Assembly: GCA_963931865.1 (NCBI GenBank)
Contig: OZ007508.1
Span: 10,600,781-10,664,780, forward strand
From: Axinella damicornis
Lineage: Eukaryota; Porifera; Demospongiae; Axinellida; Axinellidae
Length of the DNA stretch: 64,000 nucleotides
Direction: 5' to 3'
Both the position numbers and the translations under genes were made by a program. The stretch's first letter is position 1. Each line of letters begins with the position of its first letter. Below, piece after piece: positions 10,085-19,775 of the stretch. The notes under the pieces are model-generated. The model did no database searches. It saw nothing but the letters and a program-made list of their open reading frames with translations, and had not been told where the DNA came from.

Positions 10085-10825
10085 ACTAATACCTTACATG
10101 CATCAGAAAGCGTAGGGTCCACTACTGCTATCTAGCGTCTAGTCTGGGTGCCAGACCCAGAGTAGGGTCCACCACTGAGACTGCATACCCTCTGGTCTGG
10201 GTGCCAGACCCAGAGTAGGGTCCACCACTGAGGCTGCATAGCCTCTAGTCTGGGTGCCGGACCCAGAGTAGGGTCCCCTACTGCTATCTAGCATCTAGTC
10301 TGGGTGCCAGACCCAGAATAGGGTCCACCACTGAGACTGCATACCCTCTGGTCTGGGTGCCAGACCCAGAGTAGGGTCCACCACTGAGGCTGCATAGCCT
10401 CTAATCCTGGGTGCCGGACCCAGAGTAGGGTCCACTACTGAGGCTCTCTAGCCTCTAGTCTTGGTGTCGGACCAAGAGTTGGGTCGACTCTAGTCAGGGT
10501 ACCGGACCCAGAGTAGGGTCCAGTACTGAGGCTGCATACCCTCTGGTCTGGGTGCCAGACCCAGAGTAGGGTCCACCACTGGGACTGCATACCCTGTGGT
10601 CTGGGTGCCATAGGGTCCACCACTGAGGCTGCATAGCCTCTAGTCTGGGTGCCGGACCCAGAGTAGGGTCCACTACTGAGGCTATCTAGCCTCTAGTCTT
10701 GGTGTCGGACCAAGAGTTGGGTCGACTCTAGTCTGGGTACCAGACCCAGAGTAGGGTCCAGTAATGAGGCTGCATAGCCTCTAGTCTGGGTGCCGGGTAG
10801 GGTCTGCTACTGAGGCTATCTATCT
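10085..10825. repeat. Hairpin satellite B, about 53-bp unit, more than 12 copies
   Basis: The unit includes CTCTAGTCTGGGTGCCAGAC, CCAGAGTAGGGTCC and ACTACTGAGGCTGCATA. Every unit holds the inverted pair TCTGGGT/ACCCAGA. There is higher-order variation (CATACCCTCTGG versus TAGCCTCTAG). It is related to satellite A at 9.3-9.7 kb. Confidence 0.85.
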
Positions 10826-12708
10826 ACCATTTTCCTACCATTTTCCTTTATGCAGAAATGCCCTCTCCAATCCCCTCTTCTGTCCAAGTACAACCTCTCA
10901 AAGCTCACGAGTCAAGATGTGCGTTGATTTCATTGTTGTACTTGAGTGTATATTTATTCCTGGAACCCTCTGCACGATATTGCAGCTCATGTCCTACATG
11001 TAGGAGTGGTTCACTGCCAGGAGGATTGCTATTGTCGGAGTGGGTAAGCTATGTGACCCCATCTTGCTTTCAGCATCACACAAGACAAGATCTCTCCCCT
11101 AATTCACCACGTTCCCCTTGACAATGTCCGTAGAGTATGTATTAAGCGCCCAGCGTTTGGGAACAATAGAACACCGCCGAACAGGGGGGTGGATGCTAGA
11201 TGACTACTTATCATGTACGTATGTAGTGTAAACACGGAAGCGAGGAAACGGATTGGAGCACCGTGTATGAACAAAGAAGAACTTTTGTTTCAGCCCTGGG
11301 CCGTGTGGTACTGTCATAATCATCACGACAAAGCAGTAGGAAACGCCAAAGCCATTACTGTCACGAAAGATTTCGCCGGTCACACGTCGATCGCCCCCTC
11401 GTGCCTCGACCACAGAAAACGCCAAACGCTTAAGAGTCTTAGACAGCTCTCAGTTCTCCTCTCTTCACGCTCACAGCGAAATAGTCACGGTCCAGGAGGG
11501 CTAGACAAAGCGCATCGATCGATCGCCGACCGTTCGAATACTGGCCGCGGCTACTAATTGAGGCGGCATTTATTTCGTCCAGCCCTTCTGGAGGTGCGGC
11601 TATTATTCGAGGGCGGCCACTAATCGAGTGCGGCGTTTGATCGCGGAAGTACGGTGTTTACTTGTACTATCGTTTCCATAGATACGCACTTACAGCATGC
11701 CAACTTTTACTGTGTTCAGACTGACCCAGCTTTAACTACATTGAATTACTATGTGGCACTCTAAGACTTGTATTGTAATGGGGAATTCAAGGCTAATGGT
11801 AGCCATTGATAGGGAACCCCCCTTCTTACACACACACATACGCAAACACACACAGAGCATCGGCGAGACAAGCGTATCGCCCGCGATGATGAATTTAGTG
11901 ACAGTTAAGATGAGGACGAGAGAGATGGGGGCAGGAGAAACGAACACTTGTACCATGAACCCCGAATTTCAGACGACCTGGCCCGGAGGTCCTCGCTCCT
12001 GAAGTCCGTCACAAGTTCCCAAAGGGCAGTGTCCAGTCCCCATCACCCCTCTCGCCAGCAAAGGTACATGTAGGAGGATGGTATATGTATAGGATCTACA
12101 TGTACTACGTCGGTGCGGAGGTAATGCGATTTATCCTCCATGGGAAAGTTTGGCCTAGGCATAGCCAAGGCTAAAGTTTCCCACTGAGGATAAACCGTCT
12201 GACTCGACGTAGTACATCTGGCCTCTAGCTAGCTAGCCATTACCTCCAAATCAAGTTAGTAGCTGGATGCAACTACTAGGATAGCTGTGGCTCCCTGATT
12301 CTCAGCACAGTGTGATTCAATTGCGTCATCATGGAGCTTTTACAGACCAATGACGCCATATACCAATGACGCCATATGGCGTCATGAGACTTTCAGCTTT
12401 ATGATGTCACATCCGACAATGTCCTTGGGAGATAGGCTCTTTGTCAGCAGAAAGGGCGGGACAAGGGGTGGTGGTTGGGTGCACCCGAAGCGTGCAAACA
12501 GCGTCTGGGCTCAGCTTTGAACAGCCCTTGGTTGGAGCCGGGTAGGCCATTTCTCACATAAATGCGCCTGGAAAACAGTGGTCTCATCTTGCAGAGCCTC
12601 GAATTCGAGTGTTCAAGGCTGATGTATCTGCTAGAGCAAGTTACCATCGCCCGAGCATCTTGGTTGTGTACACGTCTATGAGTGGGTGTGGTCAGAATCA
12701 CGAATGTG
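10826..12708. other. No gene recognised
   Basis: A T-rich acceptor-like site at about 10857 opens a short frame (KCPLQSPLLSKYNLSKLTSQ), but nothing supports it as a real exon. Around 11550-11640 are blocks such as TTATTCGAGGGCGGC related to the repeat at 62350-62460. Around 12330-12390 the phrase CCAATGACGCCATAT is duplicated in tandem. Confidence 0.4.
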
Positions 12709-12717
12709 GAAAGCATG

Positions 12718-13120
12718 TAGCCTCGTACCCAGTCCCACGCCCAGCTTTCCGTCGCTTGCAGTACGGTAAAGCGGGGAGGGCCTGGTACATTTCCTCACGT
12801 GAGTGACGTCAAGGGTAGAAAGGGGTAGAAAGACCGGAAGTTTAACATGAGCGTAGTGGATCTCAGAACAGCAAGAAGAACGAAGGTACCAGGTAACACA
12901 CCACACGTATCTAGCAAGCGGGGGGTGTAGATGGTCATACTCACCGAGCGTTGAACGTGTAGATGGCTGAATAACACGGAAAATGTAGCGTCTTCGTTCT
13001 GAAAATTTTGCCATTTTTTGATTACATCATGCTCACGTGAGGAAATGTACCGGCAGGCCCTCCCCGCTTTACCGTACTGCAAGCGACGGAAAGCTGGGCG
13101 TGGGACTGGGAACGAGGCTA
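12718..13120. mobile_element. MULE-like TIR element, 403 bp, perfect 9-bp TSD
   Basis: Nearly identical inverted arms of about 85 bp start TAGCCTCGTACCCAGTCCCA and run through GCCCAGCTTTCCGTCGCTTG to AATGTACC/GGTACATTTCCTCACGTGAG. GAAAGCATG flanks both sides (12709-12717 and 13121-13129), a perfect 9-bp target duplication. The interior has no transposase. Long TIRs with a 9-bp duplication are the signature of Mutator-like elements. Confidence 0.88.
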
Positions 13121-13451
13121 GAAAGCATGGATGTGTGCAGTTCTGTGTGAAGTTTTGAGCTTGAAAACCGATGAGAATCTTATCTAGGGTATGTTTAAGT
13201 AAATTACAAGCTAAAAAACTGACCTCCATAATCTGTGGGTGGTAAAGGGTTAACCGATATATCCTCCGTGGTACATTTCAAAGAATTGCCCACACGCTGT
13301 AGTAGAAGTACCTATGCCTGGTGAAATATGCTCAGATGGTTTTCAGGCAGGTTGGATGACAAGCCATCTGAAATTCTCAGTACTAGTAACATTGCATTCT
13401 TGAAACATCAAGATATTCTAAATAGTGCCCACTTCATATTTTCTGCTCCAG

Positions 13452-13594
13452 ATGCTGCGGTGGAACCCCAGCTTGCCTCAGCGAATCACGAGACCATACC
13501 AGAGCAACCAATGGACCAGACCACTCTGGAGAAGGTGGAGGGAAAGGAGGGGGATGTCTCCCGCCACGTCTACCGAGCACACCAAATCAGAGAG
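13452..13594 (+). CDS. Exon 1 of three phase-compatible exons, unrecognised gene
   Basis: A CTGCTCCAG acceptor is followed by an open frame reading DAAVEPQLASANHETIPEQP then TLEKVEGKEGDVSRHVYRAH and ending QIRE before GTGTGG. The composition is hydrophilic and natural-looking. It ends in phase 0 and joins in frame to 14661-14694 and then 15198-15258. I do not recognise the protein. Its start is vaguely like two other exon-like cassettes at 24226 and 32094 (D-AV....SAN). Confidence 0.35.
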
Positions 13595-13944
13595 GTGTGG
13601 AATGCATGACTGTGTGTTAGGCAGTTTCTTTTGTGATGGCAAACACTGTCATTTGTTTGTAATGCAAAGCGCAGCAAGTGGTTGCTAAAGAGTTAATGCA
13701 AAGTAGCAGGCGGTTGGTAAAGAGTTAATGCAAGCAGCAGGTGGATGTTAAATAGTTAATAGTCTCAGCTGCATAGATCAGCTGAGCTGCATAGATCAGC
13801 ATAGTTCACAAAATGATGCATACTGTGAACTCCACAGATCAGTGAGTATATACTGTGATTGATGCTGAGCTCTCCACCCTGCCTGCTGGAAAAGTACTAA
13901 TTTGACACTCGGTCTGTAGTCGTCTAGTACATTATCACATACAA

Positions 13945-14260
13945 TTGTGTATATGCACTGCAGTGCACAGTGGCATTCACTTCCTAGCTCAATCACAGAT
14001 CTCACCCTCCTCTCTTCTCCTTCCCCCTCAGTGCCAGTATGAACTCCTGCCCCCTAGCCTTGCCCGCTTCAGCCCCACAGATCCAGACACTATCCTGTAC
14101 GTGGGATACGGCATGGAAAGGTGTGTGTGCAGTTTTCTACAGCCTCTCACAAAAGGCAGTTGTCAGGACGTCCCACATCCATGGATGCATCACTACAGGG
14201 GCACCGTATGGCATACAGCTATGGCAGTATAGAATTCAACACGTGGTGGTAATTTGAGAC
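13945..14260 (+). pseudogene. Second copy of WDR90 exon d
   Basis: From the intron phrase TATGCACTGCAGTGCACAGT through CCAGTATGAACTCCTGCCCC this repeats the block at about 6212-6440 with roughly 10% divergence. It reads YELLPPSLARFSPTDPDTIL then YVGYGMERC, after which the homologous frame (FYSLSQKAVVRTS) is offset. No other WDR90 exon accompanies it, so it is an isolated exon duplication. Confidence 0.75.
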
Positions 14261-14660
14261 TTGGGTTGCCATTTTCGTTAGTCACAAGCATGTACATAAA
14301 AAGGCTGTGCAGGTACTGGTGTGTTGTGTGTGAGGTTTGGGGCCCACAACCTGTACTGTGGTACATTTACATTTAATGCTGCTGAATTTATCAGGTAATG
14401 GGGTGATTATGGTGATGTCAGCCATTATCTGCTGCATAACTCAATTGAGGTACAATCCTAGCGTTCACAGCTAATCCACTTTAGCTGAACATCCAGAAGT
14501 GGGTTGGCTTGTCAAGTTTTCAGGAGAGCCAATCCAGATTCCGAAGTAAGCCTGTCACTCAGAGTCCATTTTCTGTGCTGTAATTATGGTAGGTAATACT
14601 CAATACACTATGTTCATGTGGTAGTACTTCACATTTGGTCATGTACCTCTTTTCTCACAG

Positions 14661-14694
14661 CCAAGAGAGTACTCAGCAGTTGGACCCTTTCTCG
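14661..14694 (+). CDS. Micro-exon 2 of unrecognised gene
   Basis: A CTTTTCTCACAG acceptor, 34 bp of PREYSAVGPFL, and a GTGAGT donor. Both splice sites are strong, and the phases fit the exons at 13452 and 15198. The function is unknown. Confidence 0.35.
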
Positions 14695-15197
14695 GTGAGT
14701 AACAGATGTGTGGGAGCAATTAATATGTGACCAAACTACCAGAGTCCTGAAACTTCTGAACATTTTGTATTCTTGAAGCGATGTTGTTGGCTACATGGGT
14801 CTATAGCCCACTTCATATTATGTTGGTGGCTACCAAGAAAACAAGCTGCTAGTCCAATTGACACTTCAGGTTGCCGTCAACCTGAAGTGTCCATCTCTGT
14901 TCAATGACTCAGCAATCCCACTCACTTCAGGTTGCCGTCAACTGTCCATCTCTGTTCAATGACTCAGCAATCCCACATGGGTGTAGTCTGAAGGAGTGTA
15001 GTCTGAAGCAGAATGGAAGAAAACCACCATGTTGGTGTTCCTTGAGATAGCAGCTTCTATGGTGGTCTTGGCAAACACAATGATGCACCAGCAATGTAGT
15101 ACATTGTAACCCCACCCCCATCTGTACATACACACATGCACTAGAACCCCACACGCTGACAGAAAGTGGGTGCATGTACGCACTGTGGATCCCTCAG

Positions 15198-15258
15198 GTC
15201 CAACATACCCTCTTCTAACAGACACAGCCTCTCAAGGACCATCAGTGAGCAGTTTGAG
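15198..15258 (+). CDS. Exon 3 of unrecognised gene
   Basis: After a CCTCAG acceptor it reads [19 protein letters not shown], in frame with the micro-exon at 14661, up to GAG/GTGCAC. It runs directly into a GTCT microsatellite, so the donor is uncertain. An alternative frame reads [15 protein letters not shown]. Confidence 0.3.
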
Positions 15259-15263
15259 GTGCA

Positions 15264-15265
<2 letters not shown>

Positions 15266-15304
<39 letters not shown>

Positions 15305-15365
15305 ATGCCTGTCTATCTATTTCTGTGTGAGTGGAGGGAGTGTGAGGGGTGTCTTGAGTTGGAGG

Positions 15366-15400
<35 letters not shown>

Positions 15401-15465
15401 CATGCATGTGTGTGTGTATGTGTGCATGTGTGTGTGTGTGTGAGCATGTGTGTGTGTGTGTGTGT
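15266..15465 (+). repeat. GTCT and GT microsatellites
   Basis: An about 35-bp (GTCT)n tract at 15267-15301 is followed by long (GT)n runs at 15369-15397 and 15428-15465. The GT run was the target of the adjacent hAT-like element. Confidence 0.85.
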
Positions 15466-15992
15466 TAGGCCTGCACGATATCAATTTTTTTTACTCCACG
15501 GTATATCATCACGCATGATGCCACAATATTACTAAATATCGTACAAAAGTAGCCATACAGCTTGGCAAGGCAGAGGTATAAGGCAAGGTATATAACTAAT
15601 AAAAGTACAATCTGGCTATAAAGATTACCGTCCTTCACTGAAACTTGGTGGCTTGCATACCCACGCGGCATAATTTTCGGGCGGTCAGGTGATCGTGGTT
15701 TGCCTTTCTCGTCTGCTTCGACGCCAAAGTCGCTCCAAACAGCAGTAACGGCTTCATTTATTAACGTGATCTCGGCTTCGCCTGCAGCAGAATCACCAGG
15801 CTCTGTACTGAGAACCATCGCATGTAGCTACGTCGCTCATCGCTATACTGTACTGATGGACTAAGTTGCCTCGTGCACTTACCGAATGTCCTAATTATCC
15901 GTTTTTTGAAAATACTGTTCACGTCCTAAAAACGTACCGCCATGCACGCATATCATCGATAACGGTAGATATCGCCACATCGTGCAGGCCTA
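15466..15992 (-). mobile_element. hAT-like non-autonomous element with BED-finger remnant
   Basis: The inverted ends TAGGCCTGCACGATATC and CACATCGTGCAGGCCTA sit inside a GT microsatellite that flanks both sides, so any 8-bp duplication is hidden. On the minus strand (about 15840-15640) an open frame reads VWSDFGVEADEKGKP, like the start of a BED zinc finger in hAT transposases (W..F......G...D), but the cysteines and histidines are lost and the frame decays. Confidence 0.65.
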
Positions 15993-16303
15993 GTGTGTGT
16001 GTGTGTGTGTGCAGCGCACAATACATGTGACCAAAATAACCAACTAAACTGCATTTTTCATGGCATAATTGACTGGCCATTATTTTCCAAACTGGGTTCA
16101 AGTACTACTCACTTTAGTTGACTACTCTGTACTCCGTGATCAGCTGCTGGTGGATGGCCAGCCTCGTGTAGGCACGAGGAGAGAGGCTAGCGATCGCTGT
16201 GGCCTTGGTCATCTTTGTTGCCCGTTTGAATCCATTGCTGTCGCTGTTCATGAGATACAGTATGTACCTACAGCTAGGTCATCACCTTATCCCCCCCCCC
16301 CCC

Positions 16304-18005
16304 TCACAAGTACGGTACATGTGCAGGGTTGTTTTTAACAATTTTTGTCTTGGGCCAGATTGGCCCAGTATTATAGAGCATGCTGCGCCATACAGTGCTT
16401 ATGATAAGATTTCGCCTTTGCTCTGACACAATGTCAGACCATCCCAAATTTGACCTGTCATCCACACATGTTGTCCTGACACTACTTTGTGCGTGCACTG
16501 TCCCATCCTGGGTGTGTGCATCGAAGTACAGGGCTAGGAACAGCTCATCCTCTACATTAGTAGAGTCAGTGCTGCCATCAGCTTGTATGCTAACAAGTGA
16601 GTCTTTAAAAGACTTGATGTGTCTCGGCACGACTTGGTATCAGCTCAGAATCATGCAGAGGACATGGCAGCTGTTTAACCCTTTATGACTGCAAAACCTG
16701 TTAGCAATGAGAATATCTTTGGAGGTTCTGTGTGAGCACAAAGGGTGGGTACGGTTAAGGGGAGGTGGGAATGTTCACCCAAAGGGTGAAAGCAGCATGG
16801 TAGTGCCTGGGCTAGATGTCTCGTCAGAGTCAGGTGGGCCATTATGATTCATAGCTAAATGGACCTAGACAACACCTTGTTGAAGGCCAATTCTTTCAGC
16901 AACTAGAGGTGCTCAGCAGAGCACGTACCCCGCGCGCAACTTTGACTTGACAGCTATAGGCCTATTCATACAGCCGCTGCATGCACGATGAGCTAGCTCA
17001 TGGATAATACAGCGATGTCAGCATGCAGAATGAGATACCGTAAGTTGTGGCAGTAATGTTAGAAATTGGGTGTGGTCAAATTGTATAAATTAGAAGCACG
17101 ACTTTCACGCAGCTTTTCTCAGCCTCTCGAGTAGATCTCTGGTCTGTGAGTTATGTAGACGCTAGTATTTTCTGAATTCTGACACTTCTATCCTGAAATA
17201 AGCCTTCAATAAGGCCTTCACTGCTCAAACAGCGCTTGGACTGCGGACAGACGGACAGACACAAACCGATCACTCTACCCCCTGCTGCGCATGCGCACGG
17301 GGTAATTATCTAGCTAGCTAGCTAGAGCCATGGTAAGTAGATTTATGAGCAGCCAAGTAAAACCCATACTCAATTTTGATGATGTATTTCAAGGCTATAA
17401 ATACGATTGACACCCAATTAAGAGTGAGGAGCTTCTCTCGCACACGGAACTTCGCAACGTCAGCACATGCACTAAGAACGAGCCTGGTGAACGACCTCGC
17501 GGAATTTGTCCTGACAAATTTGCAGCTCAAATGCGTAATTGACCGGACATATAGAGAAATTGACCGGAAAATGTCCGTTGACCGGCTGTTATCATAAGCA
17601 CTGCCATATCACATGCACACTGCACCATGAATAAAATGGGAAAGAAAATGGTTTTCAACGAGCAATGTACAATACAAAACACAATGACAATGTCATTCAG
17701 CCAGATGGTGGAGGTAGCTTTGAAGCAGCCCACTCACTGGAGTATCCTACATGTACCTCTCTGCAGTCAGTGCAGTATGCTGTATCTCGCAAAGGGTTGT
17801 AGTTACACCATGGGAAGAGCTTTAGCCAAGAGGTCTTGAAAGAACGGCTGGCCACGCCTTGCTTCCTGGAATCGCTGGAACCGCTGGAACCACTGCCTTT
17901 GTCAATCGTTTCATTATCCTCGGAGTCTTCTCGTTGGTTCTTGCCATCAGCACGCGAAAAAAACTGACCGAACACTTTGCTTCGCCACGCTTTCGTGGCC
18001 ACCAA
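16304..18005 (-). pseudogene. Decayed ZNF862-like hAT transposase
   Basis: Two minus-strand pieces belong together. At 17697-18005 the frame has SFKTSWLKLFPWCNYNPLRD then CTDC, a TTF-type zinc finger start. At 16304-16630 it has SLVSIQADGSTDSTNVEDEL then FLALYFD, the RNase H-like core region with D and E residues. The intervening 1.1 kb is decayed and includes an unrelated 0.4-kb insertion (16903-17305). Human ZNF862/KIAA1586-type proteins carry the same motifs. No intact transposase remains. Confidence 0.6.
16903..17305 (+). mobile_element. Insertion of CTAGAGGTG...CATGCGC..GGGTAA family
   Basis: It starts CTAGAGGTGCTCAGCAGAGC..TACCCCGCGCG and ends CTGCGCATGCGCACGGGGTAA. The element at 28406-29024 has the same start and end. 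It lies between the two hAT transposase fragments, so it inserted there later. Interior sequences differ in length. Confidence 0.55.
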
Positions 18006-18295
18006 GCACGTGCATACATATCATGCAACCGATATTCAGGGGTCCCTCGGTTTTACTGGCACAATGCCCAGGAGTGTTGTGCACCAGAAGGATGCCTTAC
18101 TGCGCCATTTGCGCGCGAAAGTAGCTTAACAAAACCCTGTAAAATTAATGTGTATGCATACACGCACATGCATTTGCACAGAGCACATTCTGTTGCAAAC
18201 ACACGTTCACATACAACTGCATTACACTATGTGAACATTTTACTGGTTGCTCTACGTTGCTCAACTACACACTCGTATTCTCTTGCATTGTCTAG

Positions 18296-18389
18296 TTGGC
18301 TAAGAAGTGTGAGCGTGTACTGATAGAGAAGTACCTGGATGTCTTCTACGCAGAGTTCATTGCATTACTACACAACGATAAGGATGAAG
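18296..18389 (+). CDS. CUL1: Cullin-1 exon (N-terminal repeat domain)
   Basis: Cullin-1 is the scaffold of SCF ubiquitin ligases: the N-terminal helical repeats hold SKP1/F-box and the C-terminal domain holds RBX1. This exon reads LAKKCERVLIEKYLDVFYAE then FIALLHNDKDE, matching vertebrate CUL1 [21 protein letters not shown]. The acceptor is ATTGTCTAG and the donor GTATAT. Phase 1 at the end fits the next exon. The preceding cullin exons are not found upstream in the window. Confidence 0.75.
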
Positions 18390-18421
18390 GTATATAATAA
18401 TAAATTATAATACTGTTACAG

Positions 18422-18581
18422 CAGGGTTTCTTTTAGGGGAGTGGGGGGCAATCTTTACGGCCCCCCCCTTGAATGATACCCAAGAAGTATTATGTATGCA
18501 AAGCTATTCATGCCTTCCCCCCTTACCTCGCCGCGCTACGATTCTGCCCCCCCCTCAAACTATTTTCTAAAAGAAACACTG
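18422..18581. repeat. Short TIR element, CAGGGTTTCTTTTAG ends
   Basis: The ends CAGGGTTTCTTTTAG and CTAAAAGAAACACTG are inverted, with inner runs of G and C (GGGGGGC, GCCCCCCCC). It lies in a cullin-1 intron. No clear target duplication was found. Confidence 0.5.
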
Positions 18582-18734
18582 ACTGTTTGTGTAAGCACAT
18601 GCATACACATATATATGTGCATATATGACTGTGGGTGGTAATCCCGGGCCATATCCCCAGTCCCCTCCCACCCCCTCCTCCCTTCCCTTCCCTCCTCCCT
18701 TCCCTCCCCCTCCCTACATAATTATATCAAGATT

Positions 18735-18990
18735 TTAGTTGGTGAGAGTTGGGGGTGGACTAGTGACGTGCGACCTTTGTACTTCACTACGACTTCCAAA
18801 CCTCGAACTACCAGAGATGGAGTGGACACGATCGATCAAGGAGCAGCAGCGGAAGTGGACGCAATCGAGAGCAGTAGCTGAGGCGGTTGTGATCTTGGAG
18901 CAGTAGCTGAAGCAGAAGCAATCAGGGAGTAGCAGTTGAAGTGGACGCAATTGTGGGAGCAGCAGCTAGCTGAAGCGGACACCATCAATA
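18735..18990 (-). repeat. Inverted composite repeat with minisatellite
   Basis: This is the reverse orientation of the family at 5105 and 62940: GACTAGTGACGTGCGACCTT at left, then AGCAGCTGAAG-type units such as GAGCAGCAGCGGAAGTGGAC repeated to about 18980. It lies in a cullin-1 intron. Confidence 0.65.
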
Positions 18991-19245
18991 TCGTGGTGCC
19001 AGAGGTGAGAGTTCATAAACCTCAGCACAGGGAGCTGCCCAGCGCTGGACTTCTCACATAGGCGAATGAGGTGGCAGTAGCTGAGCGAGCGAAGCTGTAA
19101 TAATATTTGTACATGTATATAGTGCTGCAAAATGTGGACAATAGTTATGTAAGCACATACACTTACATATACATGCATATGGATGGTAACCCCCCACCCT
19201 TCCCCTCTTCCCCCTCCCCTTCCTCTCCTCCGACCCATTCCACAG

Positions 19246-19376
19246 ATTTGTCTAGGATGTACATGTTGGTGTCAAGGGTATCCGATGGCCTCAGTGAACT
19301 GAAGAGCAGGTTTGAGGCCCACACCCACTCCCAGGGGCTGGCTGCAGTAGAAAGGTGTGGGGAGGCAGCATCCAAT
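19246..19376 (+). CDS. CUL1: Cullin-1 exon
   Basis: It follows a pyrimidine-rich tract and a CCACAG acceptor. It reads [20 protein letters not shown], then [20 protein letters not shown], equivalent to CUL1 [20 protein letters not shown] and ETHIHNQGLAAIEKCGEAA. The first codon is shared with the exon at 18296 (phase 1). The donor is AAT/GTGAGT. The frame is intact. Confidence 0.85.
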
Positions 19377-19663
19377 GTGAGTATGAAGACGGAGTTCAGT
19401 GGGTAGTTGATGTGGAGGGTTGGGGATGATAGCATGGTGAGAGTATGGGGTTGGTGGATGGGTTTGGCACGTCATTACGAAGTGTCCACATTTGAACAGG
19501 TGTACTGTGCGTCCTTTTTTGTGCATTGCACAGGCAACCCCTGCTCTGCTGTGGAACTCTGTGTTATCCATCCCTAGGCAACATGTTGATGCAATAGTAT
19601 TCTGTTATGTTGGTATGAACCGCAAGTGAGTGACTGTCTACACATGTCTCCCTCTCGCTCCAG

Positions 19664-19775
19664 GACCCAAAGGTGTATGTGCATACACTGCTGGACATAC
19701 ACAATAAGTATAGCGCAATGGTGCAGACTAGCTTCCTTCAGTGGCGACCCCGGCTTCATACAGTCTCTAGACAAG
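19664..19775 (+). CDS. CUL1: Cullin-1 exon with one frame break
   Basis: After a CTCGCTCCAG acceptor it reads DPKVYVHTLLDIHNKYSAMV, matching CUL1 [20 protein letters not shown]. Near AGCTTCCTTCAGTGG the frame slips by one base. The homologous continuation is SGDPGFIQSLDK in another frame, ending at AAG/GTTAGT. The break lies in a TT run, so either a homopolymer assembly error or a real mutation is possible. The next cullin exon (starting ACGRFIN in vertebrates) is not found. Confidence 0.75.

Noticed and set aside
9336..10825. CRISPR array
   Set aside because: Repeats are tandem without unique spacers, and the context is eukaryotic.
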